Assembly: GCA_938038165.1 (NCBI GenBank) | Contig: CALHRB010000259.1 | Location: 1-24,748, forward strand | Reading direction: 5' to 3' | Source of the DNA: Candidatus Kapaibacterium sp. | Lineage (GTDB): Bacteria; Bacteroidota; Ignavibacteria; Kapaibacteriales; UBA2268 | DNA: 24,748 nucleotides | In this document: piece after piece, positions 8,218 through 16,631 of the stretch | Position numbering within the stretch: the stretch's first letter is position 1 | Layout: each line of letters starts with the position of its first letter | Program-made: the position numbers and the translations under genes | The notes under the pieces: generated by a model | What the model was told of the DNA's origin: nothing | Databases searched by the model: none | Seen by the model: only the letters and a program-made list of their open reading frames with translations

Positions 8218-9588
8218 TTATTTTACAACTACTGTTTTAATATTAACGAATTCTTTAATTCCATAAGCCGAAAGTTCACGTCCATAACCTGATTGTTTTA
8301 TACCCCCAAAAGGAAGGCGTGGGTCAGATTTTACGTAGTCATTCACGAAACAACAGCCTGCATCCAATTTATTACGGGCAATCCACTCACCTTTTTCCAG
8401 ATCCTCAGTAAAAATAGCAGCTCCAAGACCATAGATATTGTCGTTTGCTATTTCAATAGCTTGTTGTTCGTTATTAGCAGGAATAATAGCGGCAACAGGT
8501 CCGAAAGTTTCTTCGTCGTAGGCTGCCATACCTTTGTAAACATCAGAAAGAACTGTTGGAGGATAAAAAAATCCTTTACCCTTTGGTATCTCGCCGCCAA
8601 GAAGGAGTTTAGCACCTTTTTCTTTGCTTTGAATGACCTGATAATGAAGCGTTTCCTGTAAATCCTTTCTTGCTTGAGGACCAACTAAATTGTCTTTATC
8701 AAGCGGATCGCCCATTTTGACTGATTTCATTCCTTCGGTGAAAAGGTGAATGAATTCATTATAAATTTCTCGGACAACGATGAATCTTTTGGCAGATATA
8801 CAGCTCTGTCCACTATTGATTAATCTGGCAACCACGCAGGTTTCAACTGCTTTTTCGAGATTTGCGTCAGCAAGAATAATATAAGGATCGCTCCCACCGA
8901 GTTCAAGAACGGTTTTTTTTATTTTGCTGCCTGATTTTTCTGCAACTTTACTTCCAACAGGGGTGCTTCCTGTTAGCGTCACAGCCTTAACCAAAGGATG
9001 AGCTATGACCTTGGGAACAAAATCAGAGCCAATAACAAGAGATATGAAAGCACCATCGGGGAATCCAGCTTTTCTGAAAATCTTTTCGATCTCGAGGGCA
9101 CATCCCATTGTGTTGCGTGCGTGTTTTAAAACAGCAGTATTGCCAGCCATTAAAGCAGGTGCTGCAAACCTGAAAACCTGCCAGAAAGGAAAATTCCAGG
9201 GCATAATTGCAAATATGACACCCAGAGGAATGAAGGCGGCATAACTTTTGGTCATTTGTGTTGGTATATATTCATCAGCCAAAAATTTCTCTGCATTTTC
9301 AGCATAATAGTCGCATACCCACGCACATTTTTCGGCTTCTGCAATTCCCTGTATTATAGGCTTTCCCATTTCGAGAGCCATCAAACGGGCAAGCTCTTCC
9401 TTCCGCTCAATCAAAATTGCTGAAACCTTTTTCATCAATTCTGCTCTATAGGTAAATGTTGTTTCTCGCCAGGATTTAAAAGTTTTATGAGCAAGAAATA
9501 ATAGTTCATCTAAATAAGACAGGCTAAATTCGTTGTACTCTTTAATCTTTTCTCCGTTCGTCGGGTTAATGGTAAAAAAGCTATTCAT
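8218..9588 (-). CDS. NAD(P)-dependent aldehyde dehydrogenase, succinate-semialdehyde dehydrogenase-like
   Basis: A 456-aa full-length ALDH-superfamily enzyme that oxidises an aldehyde to its carboxylate in the cytosol. The catalytic set is complete: oxyanion Asn132 in PWNFPFWQ, general base Glu229 in LELGGSDP, and nucleophile Cys263 in GQSCISAKR. The late EETFGPVA and LPFGGIKQSGYGRE motifs are also present. The compact length and the GQSC/PFGGIKQSGYGRE wording resemble the Sad/YneI group of succinate-semialdehyde dehydrogenases. Substrate cannot be fixed from sequence; GABA or 4-hydroxybutyrate catabolism is usual for the group. It stands alone, divergent from the LpxR-like gene, with a TAAATTTG -7 element 26 bases upstream and no obvious Shine-Dalgarno. 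Oxidation of the acetaldehyde made by PhnX elsewhere in the window would be possible but is speculative. Confidence 0.93.
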   Translation of the reverse strand: MNSFFTINPTNGEKIKEYNEFSLSYLDELLFLAHKTFKSWRETTFTYRAELMKKVSAILIERKEELARLMALEMGKPIIQGIAEAEKCAWVCDYYAENAEKFLADEYIPTQMTKSYAAFIPLGVIFAIMPWNFPFWQVFRFAAPALMAGNTAVLKHARNTMGCALEIEKIFRKAGFPDGAFISLVIGSDFVPKVIAHPLVKAVTLTGSTPVGSKVAEKSGSKIKKTVLELGGSDPYIILADANLEKAVETCVVARLINSGQSCISAKRFIVVREIYNEFIHLFTEGMKSVKMGDPLDKDNLVGPQARKDLQETLHYQVIQSKEKGAKLLLGGEIPKGKGFFYPPTVLSDVYKGMAAYDEETFGPVAAIIPANNEQQAIEIANDNIYGLGAAIFTEDLEKGEWIARNKLDAGCCFVNDYVKSDPRLPFGGIKQSGYGRELSAYGIKEFVNIKTVVVK

Positions 9589-9614
9589 ATAAATTTCAGC
9601 AATTTTTAAAAGAG

Positions 9615-9622
9615 CAAATTTA
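9615..9622 (-). promoter_or_regulatory. Bacteroidota-type -7 element upstream of aldehyde dehydrogenase
   Basis: On the minus strand TAAATTTG is an exact TAnnTTTG match, 26 bases before the start codon, leaving a leader of roughly 20 nt. No -33 TTG at the usual distance is evident. Confidence 0.45.
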
Positions 9623-9700
9623 TCAAAAAAAATACCTTTTTTCTTATATTCTTTATATTTTGCATTTCTTTTTTGTGCATTAATAAATGAAAAAAATAGA

Positions 9701-10657
9701 ATGAGTAAAAAGATAATAGCTTATGCTGTTTTCTTCTTTGTTTCTTCAGTTTATGCTCATTGCATTGATGATAAATTCTCTCTTCAAATTGTTATCGATA
9801 ATGATGCTTTTTCAATTGGCAAAAATTATGATAGATATTATACTTATGGAACTGAAATAAATCTGACTTTTCCGAAGTCAGAAACGCCCGAATTTTTTCT
9901 GAATGATCTTCTGTTTTCTCTTAATAAAAATGAAGAAAATTATTCAATCGGTTTAACACACAAACTTTTTACCCCCTCGAATATAAGTGCAGATTCAATA
10001 TTGCTTGATGATCGCCCTTATGCCGGTTTATTTTATTTATCACTATCGAAGTCCTCTTCTAATTATGTGTTAAGGCAAAAACTATTAAGCCGTCTATCAA
10101 TTGGTTTTTTAGGTAAATTTGCACTTGGAAAAGAGCTGCAATCGTTTCTTCATCGTCAATGGTTCAAATCACCAATTCCGCAAGGTTGGGATAATCAACT
10201 TTCTACTGATGTTCTTTTGAATTTCTACAACAGATTCGAAAATTCAATCTTTTATGAAGTTTTGCCAGAATTTTTAAACACGTCAGTCCTTATGGATTTC
10301 AGCGCTGGAACATTAGTCAATGAATTTGGATTAGGGGCAAATTTTAAAATTGGCAGGTTTTATGACTTAAAAATTGCGAAAGATAAGAAGACAAGCGTTG
10401 CTTACTATATTTATTTTGACTCTTTTGTCCGTTTTGTAGTATATAATTCATTGCTTCAGGGAGGTATTTTTAATCGGAACAGCGTCCATACTATTCCGGC
10501 TGACAATATTAACAGATTCTATTTTAATGGAGAATATGGTTTAAAAATCAATATATATGATATTGAACTGGATTACAGTAATTCAATCAGGACATCTGAG
10601 TTCAAGGATGCAAAGAATACATTCTGGGCATCCCTTAAATTAAGAATCTACTTTTGA
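9701..10657 (+). CDS. lpxR: Outer-membrane lipid A deacylase, LpxR/DUF2219 family
   Basis: A 318-aa protein with a signal peptide (about residues 1-19, ending SSVYA). The mature part has the LpxR signature set: IDNDAF with Asn34-Asp35, DRYYTYG at 44-50, DDRPYAGL at 103-110, then LQSFLHRQW with His151, and PQGWDNQL at 160-167. In Salmonella LpxR the early Asn-Asp pair and the His form the Ca2+-dependent active site that removes the 3'-acyloxyacyl group of lipid A inside the outer membrane; these positions are all kept. The protein ends in an aromatic residue (RIYF), as outer-membrane barrels do. The ATG is preceded by a 5-codon mini-ORF (9686) whose stop overlaps it as ATGA, possibly giving translational coupling. 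It is monocistronic. Activity on this organism's own lipid A is inferred. Confidence 0.85.
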   Translation: MSKKIIAYAVFFFVSSVYAHCIDDKFSLQIVIDNDAFSIGKNYDRYYTYGTEINLTFPKSETPEFFLNDLLFSLNKNEENYSIGLTHKLFTPSNISADSILLDDRPYAGLFYLSLSKSSSNYVLRQKLLSRLSIGFLGKFALGKELQSFLHRQWFKSPIPQGWDNQLSTDVLLNFYNRFENSIFYEVLPEFLNTSVLMDFSAGTLVNEFGLGANFKIGRFYDLKIAKDKKTSVAYYIYFDSFVRFVVYNSLLQGGIFNRNSVHTIPADNINRFYFNGEYGLKINIYDIELDYSNSIRTSEFKDAKNTFWASLKLRIYF

Positions 10658-10672
10658 GCTGTCAGTGTGATT

Positions 10673-10708
10673 CTTTTAATTTTTATGCCTAAGTTTTAAA
10701 ATTAAAAG
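10673..10708. terminator. 11-bp AT-rich inverted repeat after the LpxR-like gene
   Basis: CTTTTAATTTT (10673-10683) is the exact reverse complement of AAAATTAAAAG (10698-10708), with a 14-base loop. It sits 15 bases after the LpxR stop and overlaps the end of the arsM remnant, so it may act as a bidirectional terminator. It is GC-poor, so strength is doubtful. Confidence 0.4.
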
Positions 10709-10916
10709 TTCTTTGATAAGTATATTCTTTCGGGACACCGCAACCAAGCCTTAAATCTGCTTCATCAAAATATCCTTGGATAGTGCTGTAATCATCTTTC
10801 ATAATTAAAAAATCGGTAGATGAGCCTTTGCCACAGCAAGAGTTTAGAAAGACTGGTAAAGAGGCTATTTGTGAATATTTTTCTTAAACAACTTTTTTAA
10901 TATCTAAATTATTCAC
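10689..10916 (-). pseudogene. arsM: Decayed N-terminal fragment of arsenite methyltransferase (arsM)
   Basis: Starting from a GTG at 10916 that overlaps the arsC stop codon (GTGA), the minus strand reads VNNLDIKKVV, then TAA at 10886-10884, then EKYSQIAS, a short linker, SCCGKGSS, and MKDDYSTIQGYFDEADLRLG followed by CGVPKEYT. It stops at 10691-10689 after 76 codons. ArsM methyltransferases begin the same way: a K-E-K-Y-x-x-I-A helix, an S-C-C-G cysteine pair, then Y...GY...ADLGLGCG leading into the SAM-binding domain. The in-frame TAA is one base from a Lys codon, and the whole catalytic domain after GCG is missing. The 4-nt overlap shows it was once co-translated with arsC. It was too short and interrupted to be called as a gene. 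The family match rests on my recall of these N-termini. Confidence 0.75.
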
Positions 10917-11338
10917 AATTTGTCTTTAATATTTTTAATATAAAAATCGTAAAAATCTCTTTTGATTTCATCTCTTACTTTTCTGAAAACCGCTAATATT
11001 TCCTCGTCTGTTCCGGTGGCATCAGCGGGATCTTCAAAGCCAATATGAAGTCTTTGGTTAACTTTGCCTGAAAAAACAGGGCAGGTTTCTTTCGCATTGT
11101 CGCAGACTGTAAAAACATAATCAAAAGATTGAGATATAAAGTCTTCAACATCTTTTGGATAATGTGAACTAATGTCAATTCCAATTTCAGACATCACTTT
11201 GACAGCATAAGGATTGACTTTGGCAGCCGGTTTTGTACCTGCCGAAAAAACGTTTAAACGTGAATCAAAAGAACGGAGGAAGGCTTCTGCCATTTGGCTT
11301 CTGCAAGAATTCCCAGTGCAAAGTATCAATAAATCCAT
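10913..11338 (-). CDS. arsC: Arsenate reductase, low-molecular-weight phosphatase type, thioredoxin-linked
   Basis: A 141-aa cytosolic enzyme that reduces arsenate to arsenite. The PTPase-like P-loop CTGNSCR holds nucleophile Cys7 and Arg13. The relay cysteines Cys79 and Cys86 lie in VCDNAKETCPVF, and Asp103-Pro in the FEDPA loop is the general acid. This cysteine pattern matches the thioredoxin-coupled class known from Staphylococcus plasmid pI258 (Cys10, Cys82, Cys89), not the glutaredoxin class. The frame is open upstream to an ATG at 11380, but the start at 11338 is preferred: AGGGA stands 6-7 bases before it, and MDLLILCTGNSC is the usual family N-terminus. Its stop overlaps the start of the arsM remnant. 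No arsenite pump or ArsR gene is seen nearby. Confidence 0.93.
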   Translation of the reverse strand: MDLLILCTGNSCRSQMAEAFLRSFDSRLNVFSAGTKPAAKVNPYAVKVMSEIGIDISSHYPKDVEDFISQSFDYVFTVCDNAKETCPVFSGKVNQRLHIGFEDPADATGTDEEILAVFRKVRDEIKRDFYDFYIKNIKDKL

Positions 11339-11389
11339 TTTTTCCCTAGTAAAATAAAATAAACGGTTATAATTGATCAAGATTATATA

Positions 11390-11417
11390 GGGGTTACTTG
11401 AAGATTCAAGTAACCCC
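11390..11417 (-). terminator. Perfect 13-bp hairpin between T9SS beta-helix gene and arsC
   Basis: Arms at 11390-11402 (starting GGGGTTAC) and 11405-11417 are perfect reverse complements with a two-base GA centre. It lies 24 bases beyond the beta-helix gene stop and about 50 bases before the arsC start. The T tract is poor (CTATATAATC), so it may be a terminator for the upstream gene or an operator for arsC. Confidence 0.6.
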
Positions 11418-11441
11418 AGGAAAAAAGGTAATTCAAATAAA

Positions 11442-13484
11442 TTATTTAACGACAGTGAATTTTTGAGAAATAATGCCTTTAGAAGTAATTATTTGAACAA
11501 AATAAACCCCATTTGGAATTTGATTTACATCAATGGCAAATTCATAATAACCTTCTGTCTGGAATCTGTTAGAAGCAATATTGCTAACTAATGCGCCGGC
11601 AGGATTGATTATTCTGATATGAACGTTATCATCTTTGGTGATGTTGTACAATACATTTGCAATTGATGAAACGGGATTAGGAGAAATTTTGATTGATGGC
11701 TCTTCAAGTTGGTTATCATCATCAACAGAAGTTGGAAAATATGCTTTGTTAATCGGGTCGTATTCACACCATGGTAAATCCCATCTTTTAGCAATATCTG
11801 GTTCGAAAGCTCCAATATAGCTTACTTTTGTAAAGTAAGGGTCATCAATTTTAACAACAGCATTTCCAACAAAAGAGGCTTTGTCAAGATAAGGTGCAGA
11901 TGTCAACGGTAGTGGGTTAAAATCGTTTCCGATAACAAAAGGATTTGTTAATTGGGCTTTTTGAGGTTTTTCAGCATCGACAAAATTGTTATAAGAGGGG
12001 TTAAGCAGCCAATCTTGAGGAATAGCAGGAGTTGTACCATCGAGTCTGAGAATCTGACCTTTTATACCATATATATAGTTGTTTCTTATCAATATGGAAT
12101 CATTAGCAGCAGCTGTCTGTGTACCATTGCTAAGTAATTCAATAGCTCTGGGCCAACCTATGATAAGAGAATTGAAGATTGAAACACGTGAATTTCTTCT
12201 CAACTGAACAGCAGCACCAAAGTTTCTGCTATAGTTTTTTTCACCTGAACCTGTAGCACTTGGGCTCCAGCTAGTATCAGCAAGTGGTCCTATTGAAGTA
12301 ATATTAGAAAAAATAGCAGTAGTATATGGCTTGTTGTAAGAACCATTGGCATCATTATCAATTTCAAAAGCCTGGCTTGTTGAAGCGTCGGCTCTTTCTT
12401 TAAATCTCTGAGCAACGCCAAATTGAACTCGTCCTTTGAATCCATTATCACAATCAAAGTCATCGTCCAATGTCCCTATAGCAACTAAATATTTTGCATC
12501 AACAGTCCCCCCAAACCATTCGTAGCCATCGTCATTTCCATAGGAAACCATTACATGGTTAATAGTTGTTCCACGACCAACAGCACCCAAAGTAAGTGAG
12601 TTTAATTCAGAATTTGGAGTAGCAGCGATTCCGGCAAATTCAATTCTGACATACTCAATGATACCGCTATTGTCGTTATCATCGGGATTATCTTTACCAC
12701 CAAACCAACCACGAACCCTGACACTACTGCCATCAGCAATTCCACCTTCGAGAGCAGCTTCGCCACCGGGGTGATTTGTGGCTGCTTTTCCACAGATCAG
12801 CAAGCCTCCCCAGTCTCCGCCTCTTCTTTGACCCGGAGGTGCTGAACTTGTCATAACTATTGGATTTTTTGCTGTTCCCTTTGCAAGAATTTTTCCGCCT
12901 CTGTTTACACAAATTGCAGAGTTCTGACCAACAGTATCACCGATGAGGATTGTTCCTGGCTCGATTTCAAGAACTCCACCATCATCGACATAAACATAAC
13001 CATCTAAGCTGTATATTTTTTTGCTGGTTAATTTTACTCTTGTACTAATGGGATCTTTCAAAACTGAATCTGCGCGTGTAGCTTCGGGTTGTTCGATTTC
13101 AAAAGGTGCATCATTTATGTCAGAAACTGATTCGTTCAAAGTTCCATCTGGATTGACAAGGACAATTCTAACGTAACCTGTTGATGTTTTAACAGCGGGG
13201 ACTCTAAAACCACCGGCGTAACGACCTCTTCTTGCAGCGCTATCCAGAATATTGGTTGCTCCACCTAAATTTGTCCATGGTCCGTTTGGTGATGTCGAGA
13301 ATTGAAAAGTCCATCTTGCCCTAAATGTTCCTGTTGTATCCCAGGTTAGGTCTTCAGAAGTTCCAGCCCTGAATTTTTCGCCGCCATTAGGTCTGGTCAG
13401 CTTTATACTCGTAGGGGTTTGTGCCTCTAAAAATAAAGGCATAATTAAAAGAAAAAAGAGAATTGTAATAAGATTTTTTTTCAT
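11442..13484 (-). CDS. Secreted parallel beta-helix protein with T9SS sorting domain
   Basis: A 680-aa exported protein. Residues 1-21 form a signal peptide (LITILFFLLIMPLFLEAQ). Residues 25-130 are an Ig-like module beginning LTRPNGGEKF, of the kind seen in Ser/Thr-rich surface proteins. Residues about 140-540 form a right-handed beta-helix with the family wording GGDWGGLLICGKA, INHVMVSYGNDDGYEWFGGT and LDDDFDCDNGFKG; the many Asp clusters suggest bound Ca2+. Residues about 598-680 are a T9SS type A sorting domain (ISPNPVSS...QKFTVVK). GGAGT-like GGAGT at the -10 position supports the start. Proteins of this type are often found beside TonB-dependent receptors of the class encoded just upstream, so a surface partner or ligand-capture role for that receptor is inferred. 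A hairpin terminator separates the two genes, and this one has its own promoter with an operator-like repeat. Confidence 0.88.
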   Translation of the reverse strand: MKKNLITILFFLLIMPLFLEAQTPTSIKLTRPNGGEKFRAGTSEDLTWDTTGTFRARWTFQFSTSPNGPWTNLGGATNILDSAARRGRYAGGFRVPAVKTSTGYVRIVLVNPDGTLNESVSDINDAPFEIEQPEATRADSVLKDPISTRVKLTSKKIYSLDGYVYVDDGGVLEIEPGTILIGDTVGQNSAICVNRGGKILAKGTAKNPIVMTSSAPPGQRRGGDWGGLLICGKAATNHPGGEAALEGGIADGSSVRVRGWFGGKDNPDDNDNSGIIEYVRIEFAGIAATPNSELNSLTLGAVGRGTTINHVMVSYGNDDGYEWFGGTVDAKYLVAIGTLDDDFDCDNGFKGRVQFGVAQRFKERADASTSQAFEIDNDANGSYNKPYTTAIFSNITSIGPLADTSWSPSATGSGEKNYSRNFGAAVQLRRNSRVSIFNSLIIGWPRAIELLSNGTQTAAANDSILIRNNYIYGIKGQILRLDGTTPAIPQDWLLNPSYNNFVDAEKPQKAQLTNPFVIGNDFNPLPLTSAPYLDKASFVGNAVVKIDDPYFTKVSYIGAFEPDIAKRWDLPWCEYDPINKAYFPTSVDDDNQLEEPSIKISPNPVSSIANVLYNITKDDNVHIRIINPAGALVSNIASNRFQTEGYYEFAIDVNQIPNGVYFVQIITSKGIISQKFTVVK

Positions 13485-13536
13485 AAAATACTCCGTTATT
13501 GAAAAAAAAAGAATTTGTTTCTAAATGAGATATAAA

Positions 13537-13566
13537 ATTATAGATTTGCAGTTAAGTATCAGTTAA
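13537..13566 (-). promoter_or_regulatory. Pho-box-like direct repeat and -10 of the beta-helix gene
   Basis: On the minus strand TTAACT (13566-13561), five bases, TTAACT (13555-13550), seven bases, then TATAAT (13542-13537). The 11-bp period of the repeat and its place where a -35 would be are the architecture of promoters activated by PhoB/PhoP-type response regulators. The same layout stands before the neighbouring TonB receptor. It is 53 bases before the start codon. Confidence 0.55.
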
Positions 13567-13620
13567 TATATAATTTATCTAATGTGAATTTCATATATTT
13601 AACTTGTAAAATTCTGATGA

Positions 13621-13657
13621 AAAAAAATTAAGGTGGTTAATATTATTACCACCTTAA
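13621..13657 (-). terminator. Rho-independent terminator of the TonB receptor gene
   Basis: TTAAGGTGGT (13628-13637) and ACCACCTTAA (13648-13657) form a perfect 10-bp stem with a 10-base loop. On the minus strand it is followed directly by seven T (13627-13621). It ends the receptor transcript 36 bases after its stop and separates it from the beta-helix gene. Confidence 0.9.
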
Positions 13658-13692
13658 ATATCTATAAATTAGCGACTTAGTTAATAATAGAA

Positions 13693-16566
13693 CTACTGAA
13701 TTTTGTAGCTGATACCAAAAGAAATATCGGTACCAAGATTATTTAAATCAACTGTTTTATCATTTTGTTTCATAGTCAATTTTTCGTTTAGCAGGTTTCT
13801 AACAGATAATTTTAATTCCATGTTTGAAAAAATTGGTTGAACAATTGACATATCCAGCATATTTCTGGGCATTTCATAGATGTGAGGATCATCAAAGGAA
13901 TAAATACCCTGTTGTGCAACTTGAATAATCCTCCTGCCGTAAATATTATAACCAAGATTGACAGAGGTCTTTGAGTCAGGTTGGTAATAAAATAATCCTA
14001 AGTTAAATGTGTAAGGAGATTGTCCCCACATCTGTCTGACGTCTTCAGTTCCTTTGCCTCCCTGAGGAACAGTTATCTCTGATTTGATTAAAGTTAAATT
14101 AAAGTTGAAAGTGAAGTTATCCAGAAAACTAAAAATTGTTCCAAGATTCTTTCTCAATTCGAATTCAACACCAAAATTCCTTGCAATTCCTTCTGCATTG
14201 GCGAATGTTCTTGCAACTTCACTTTGCTGCGGAAAGATTGTCTCTTCGATTGCATTCTCGAATGTTTTATAAAAAACTCCAACAGATAAGACTTCACCCA
14301 CCTGAGGAAATAGCTCGTAACGGAGATCATAATTATCAATCATTGACCTGACAAGATTCGGATTCCCTCTAACAAGGTATTGTGTTAAAAAGTCGAAAAA
14401 GGCAAATGGTGCATATTCTCTGAATGTGGGTCTGGTTAATGTTCTGGAATAAGACAACCTAAGATTAGTCTGTTCATCAGCTTTCCAGATAAAGTTAATT
14501 GATGGAAGGATGTCTTTATTATTATTATTTACTTCGATCTTTTCATCGTTGATTTGATAACTATACAGCGTTTGACGACTGTTTTCGTATCTTACCCCCC
14601 CAATAAATCTTATGTCCTGATCGAATAGTTTGAAGGGTAAATCTAACATAAGGTATGCAGCCAAGAGGCTCTCACTTGCTGTATAGGAATCCATCAACTT
14701 TGAGTCTTCACTGATCCTGAATCCATCATCAACTCTAAAATTTTCTGGTGCAAAAATTCTATCGGGGTTGTTATAATCATATAATAATGAGTCGATATCA
14801 TCAGCTAGACCCTGTGGAGGGGTTATAATTGTTATTGATCTTGCATTGAAGTCTCTCTCGTTATTTTCAGACAATACCCCAACTTTTATTTTCATCAGCC
14901 CTATAGGAATAGTAAGATTGATAGCTCCAGAAAAGATATTATCATTTAGGTTGGAATAAAATCTGCCCACTCTTGCTCCATCGCCAAACTCTGTGTAAAC
15001 AATTTCAGGAGAATAAGGTGTGGATGGATTGTCTTGTATATCTGCAAGCTGTCTGGCAAATCTTAATCTGCGAAAATCAGGCTCATCACGATGAGATCTA
15101 GAATACCCAAATCTCCATTCTAAAAGTGTATTATTAGAGAATAAATTATGATCTCCATTTAATTGGGCTGAATATAATTCTTTTTGGGTATAATGAGTAC
15201 TGAAATTTTTATAATCGAGAAATTGATATGCTGAATCCTGGCCTGATAGCTGAGTAGCTTCGTCATCAGCACTTCTTGTATAAATATTTTTAATGCCGAT
15301 TTGATGATCAGGACCTAATTTAAAAGCAAAATTTAATAAACCACCTAAATTAACAGAGCGGGTTGCTTGAATGCCTCCAGCGCCATAAAATTTGCTACCG
15401 GTGGCTGTCAATCTGTTTCTTTCAAGTAAATTTATTGAATAAGCATTACCATAATTGAATGAACTGACTATGCCAAAGCGACTGTCTTCAGCTAAATCAT
15501 AAGCGTCTGAATAGCTAACGCTGAAACTTCTGTTATCTAATGGGTTAATTGTCTTTCTATCCTGTCTCCAGGCTTTCGAATTGAATTTCCTTGCAATAGA
15601 TTCGTATCTTTCTTTTGCTCCGGTTGTATCATAAGGATTATATGAGCTCGTCCTAAGTTGGTCAATTTCCCTTCGGTTGGCAGGAAAATCAGATGGAAGA
15701 GCTCTCGTTCCGTCGTCAAAGCCAAGCCAATCAGTCGAACCGCCCGGTGAATAGATAAACGCATCTGATTTTCCAGTAACGTTTGTATTAAAAGTAGTTG
15801 AGGTTGAAAATTTCAAACTAAATCTATCAGGAAAATTGGTTGTATTAAGCTGAACTAAACCTCCGGCAAAATTACCGGGAAGGTCGGGCGTAAAGGATTT
15901 AACAACGCTTATATTTTCGAGCAGATCTGAGGGAAAAATATCATAGGAAAAAGCTTTTTTATCGGGTTCGGTTGTCGTTACAGCAGCACCGTTCAGTGTT
16001 GTATTACTATATCTTTCGCTTACGCCTCTAATATGAATAAATTTATTATCAACGAGTGTAACTCCCGTGACCCTTTTCAAGGATTGACCAGCATCTGAAT
16101 CTGGTAGTTTTTTTATTTCTTCAATACTAATTCCATCACTAACATTTGAGGCATTTTTTCTCATAGCTAAAATTGCTGCCTGATTGTCATTTAACCTGAC
16201 AGCATCAACAACAACCTCCTCAGTCATTCTTGTTTCTGGTTGTAAAACAACAGTAATGTTAACTTCCTGAGACGATGGAACTTCTATATTCTCGATTTCT
16301 TTAGGCAAATACCCAACATAACTAACTTTAAGAGAATAAACGCCGGGCTTAAGATTTCGCAATTTATATTCACCCTTGACATCGGAAAATGCTCCTAACT
16401 TAGTATCTTTTACCATAATAGTGGCACTTCTAAGCGGTGTTCCTGATTCTGAATCGACGACCTTCCCTGATATACTTCCTGTATTTGCCAATAAATGTTG
16501 GCTTAAAAAAATAGTTAAAAATATAAAGACAGTTATTACTGTCTTTCTTTGATATTGGTAAATCAT
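13693..16566 (-). CDS. TonB-dependent outer-membrane receptor with CarboxypepD-reg-like N-terminus
   Basis: A 957-aa receptor for energised uptake across the outer membrane. A signal peptide (VITVFIFLTIFLSQHLLA) covers about residues 9-27. A carboxypeptidase-regulatory-like beta-sandwich (GSISGKVVDSESGTPL ... VSYVGYLP) covers about 30-112. A TonB-box-like EEVVVDAVRL follows, then a plug domain with the class-specific wording HIRGVSERYSNTTLNGA, FPSDLLENISVVKSFTPDLP and GNFAGGLVQL. A 22-stranded barrel fills the rest, ending SYKIQ. The open frame extends 17 codons upstream to 16617, but the signal peptide is normal only from the Met at 16566, so that start is used. The long plug wording marks a receptor clade distinct from SusC. 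It stands upstream of a T9SS beta-helix protein; both carry the same TTAACW repeat promoter. Substrate unknown; a phosphorus compound is suspected. Confidence 0.92.
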   Translation of the reverse strand: MIYQYQRKTVITVFIFLTIFLSQHLLANTGSISGKVVDSESGTPLRSATIMVKDTKLGAFSDVKGEYKLRNLKPGVYSLKVSYVGYLPKEIENIEVPSSQEVNITVVLQPETRMTEEVVVDAVRLNDNQAAILAMRKNASNVSDGISIEEIKKLPDSDAGQSLKRVTGVTLVDNKFIHIRGVSERYSNTTLNGAAVTTTEPDKKAFSYDIFPSDLLENISVVKSFTPDLPGNFAGGLVQLNTTNFPDRFSLKFSTSTTFNTNVTGKSDAFIYSPGGSTDWLGFDDGTRALPSDFPANRREIDQLRTSSYNPYDTTGAKERYESIARKFNSKAWRQDRKTINPLDNRSFSVSYSDAYDLAEDSRFGIVSSFNYGNAYSINLLERNRLTATGSKFYGAGGIQATRSVNLGGLLNFAFKLGPDHQIGIKNIYTRSADDEATQLSGQDSAYQFLDYKNFSTHYTQKELYSAQLNGDHNLFSNNTLLEWRFGYSRSHRDEPDFRRLRFARQLADIQDNPSTPYSPEIVYTEFGDGARVGRFYSNLNDNIFSGAINLTIPIGLMKIKVGVLSENNERDFNARSITIITPPQGLADDIDSLLYDYNNPDRIFAPENFRVDDGFRISEDSKLMDSYTASESLLAAYLMLDLPFKLFDQDIRFIGGVRYENSRQTLYSYQINDEKIEVNNNNKDILPSINFIWKADEQTNLRLSYSRTLTRPTFREYAPFAFFDFLTQYLVRGNPNLVRSMIDNYDLRYELFPQVGEVLSVGVFYKTFENAIEETIFPQQSEVARTFANAEGIARNFGVEFELRKNLGTIFSFLDNFTFNFNLTLIKSEITVPQGGKGTEDVRQMWGQSPYTFNLGLFYYQPDSKTSVNLGYNIYGRRIIQVAQQGIYSFDDPHIYEMPRNMLDMSIVQPIFSNMELKLSVRNLLNEKLTMKQNDKTVDLNNLGTDISFGISYKIQ

Positions 16567-16631
16567 ATTACACCCAAATTTTAAATTATTTATATTATAC
16601 CAATTCCAAATTGCCAAAGAAATGTGAGCAT

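Noticed and set aside
8218..9588. Phosphonoacetaldehyde dehydrogenase (PhnY) linked to phnX
   Set aside because: The sequence wording fits the succinate-semialdehyde dehydrogenase-like group better, and the gene is about 9 kb from phnX.
11338..11380. N-terminal extension of ArsC to the ATG at 11380
   Set aside because: The 14 extra residues do not resemble the family, and AGGGA precedes the internal Met at 11338.
16566..16617. N-terminal extension of the large TonB receptor to 16617
   Set aside because: It would place 17 charged or polar residues before the signal peptide; the Met at 16566 gives a normal one.
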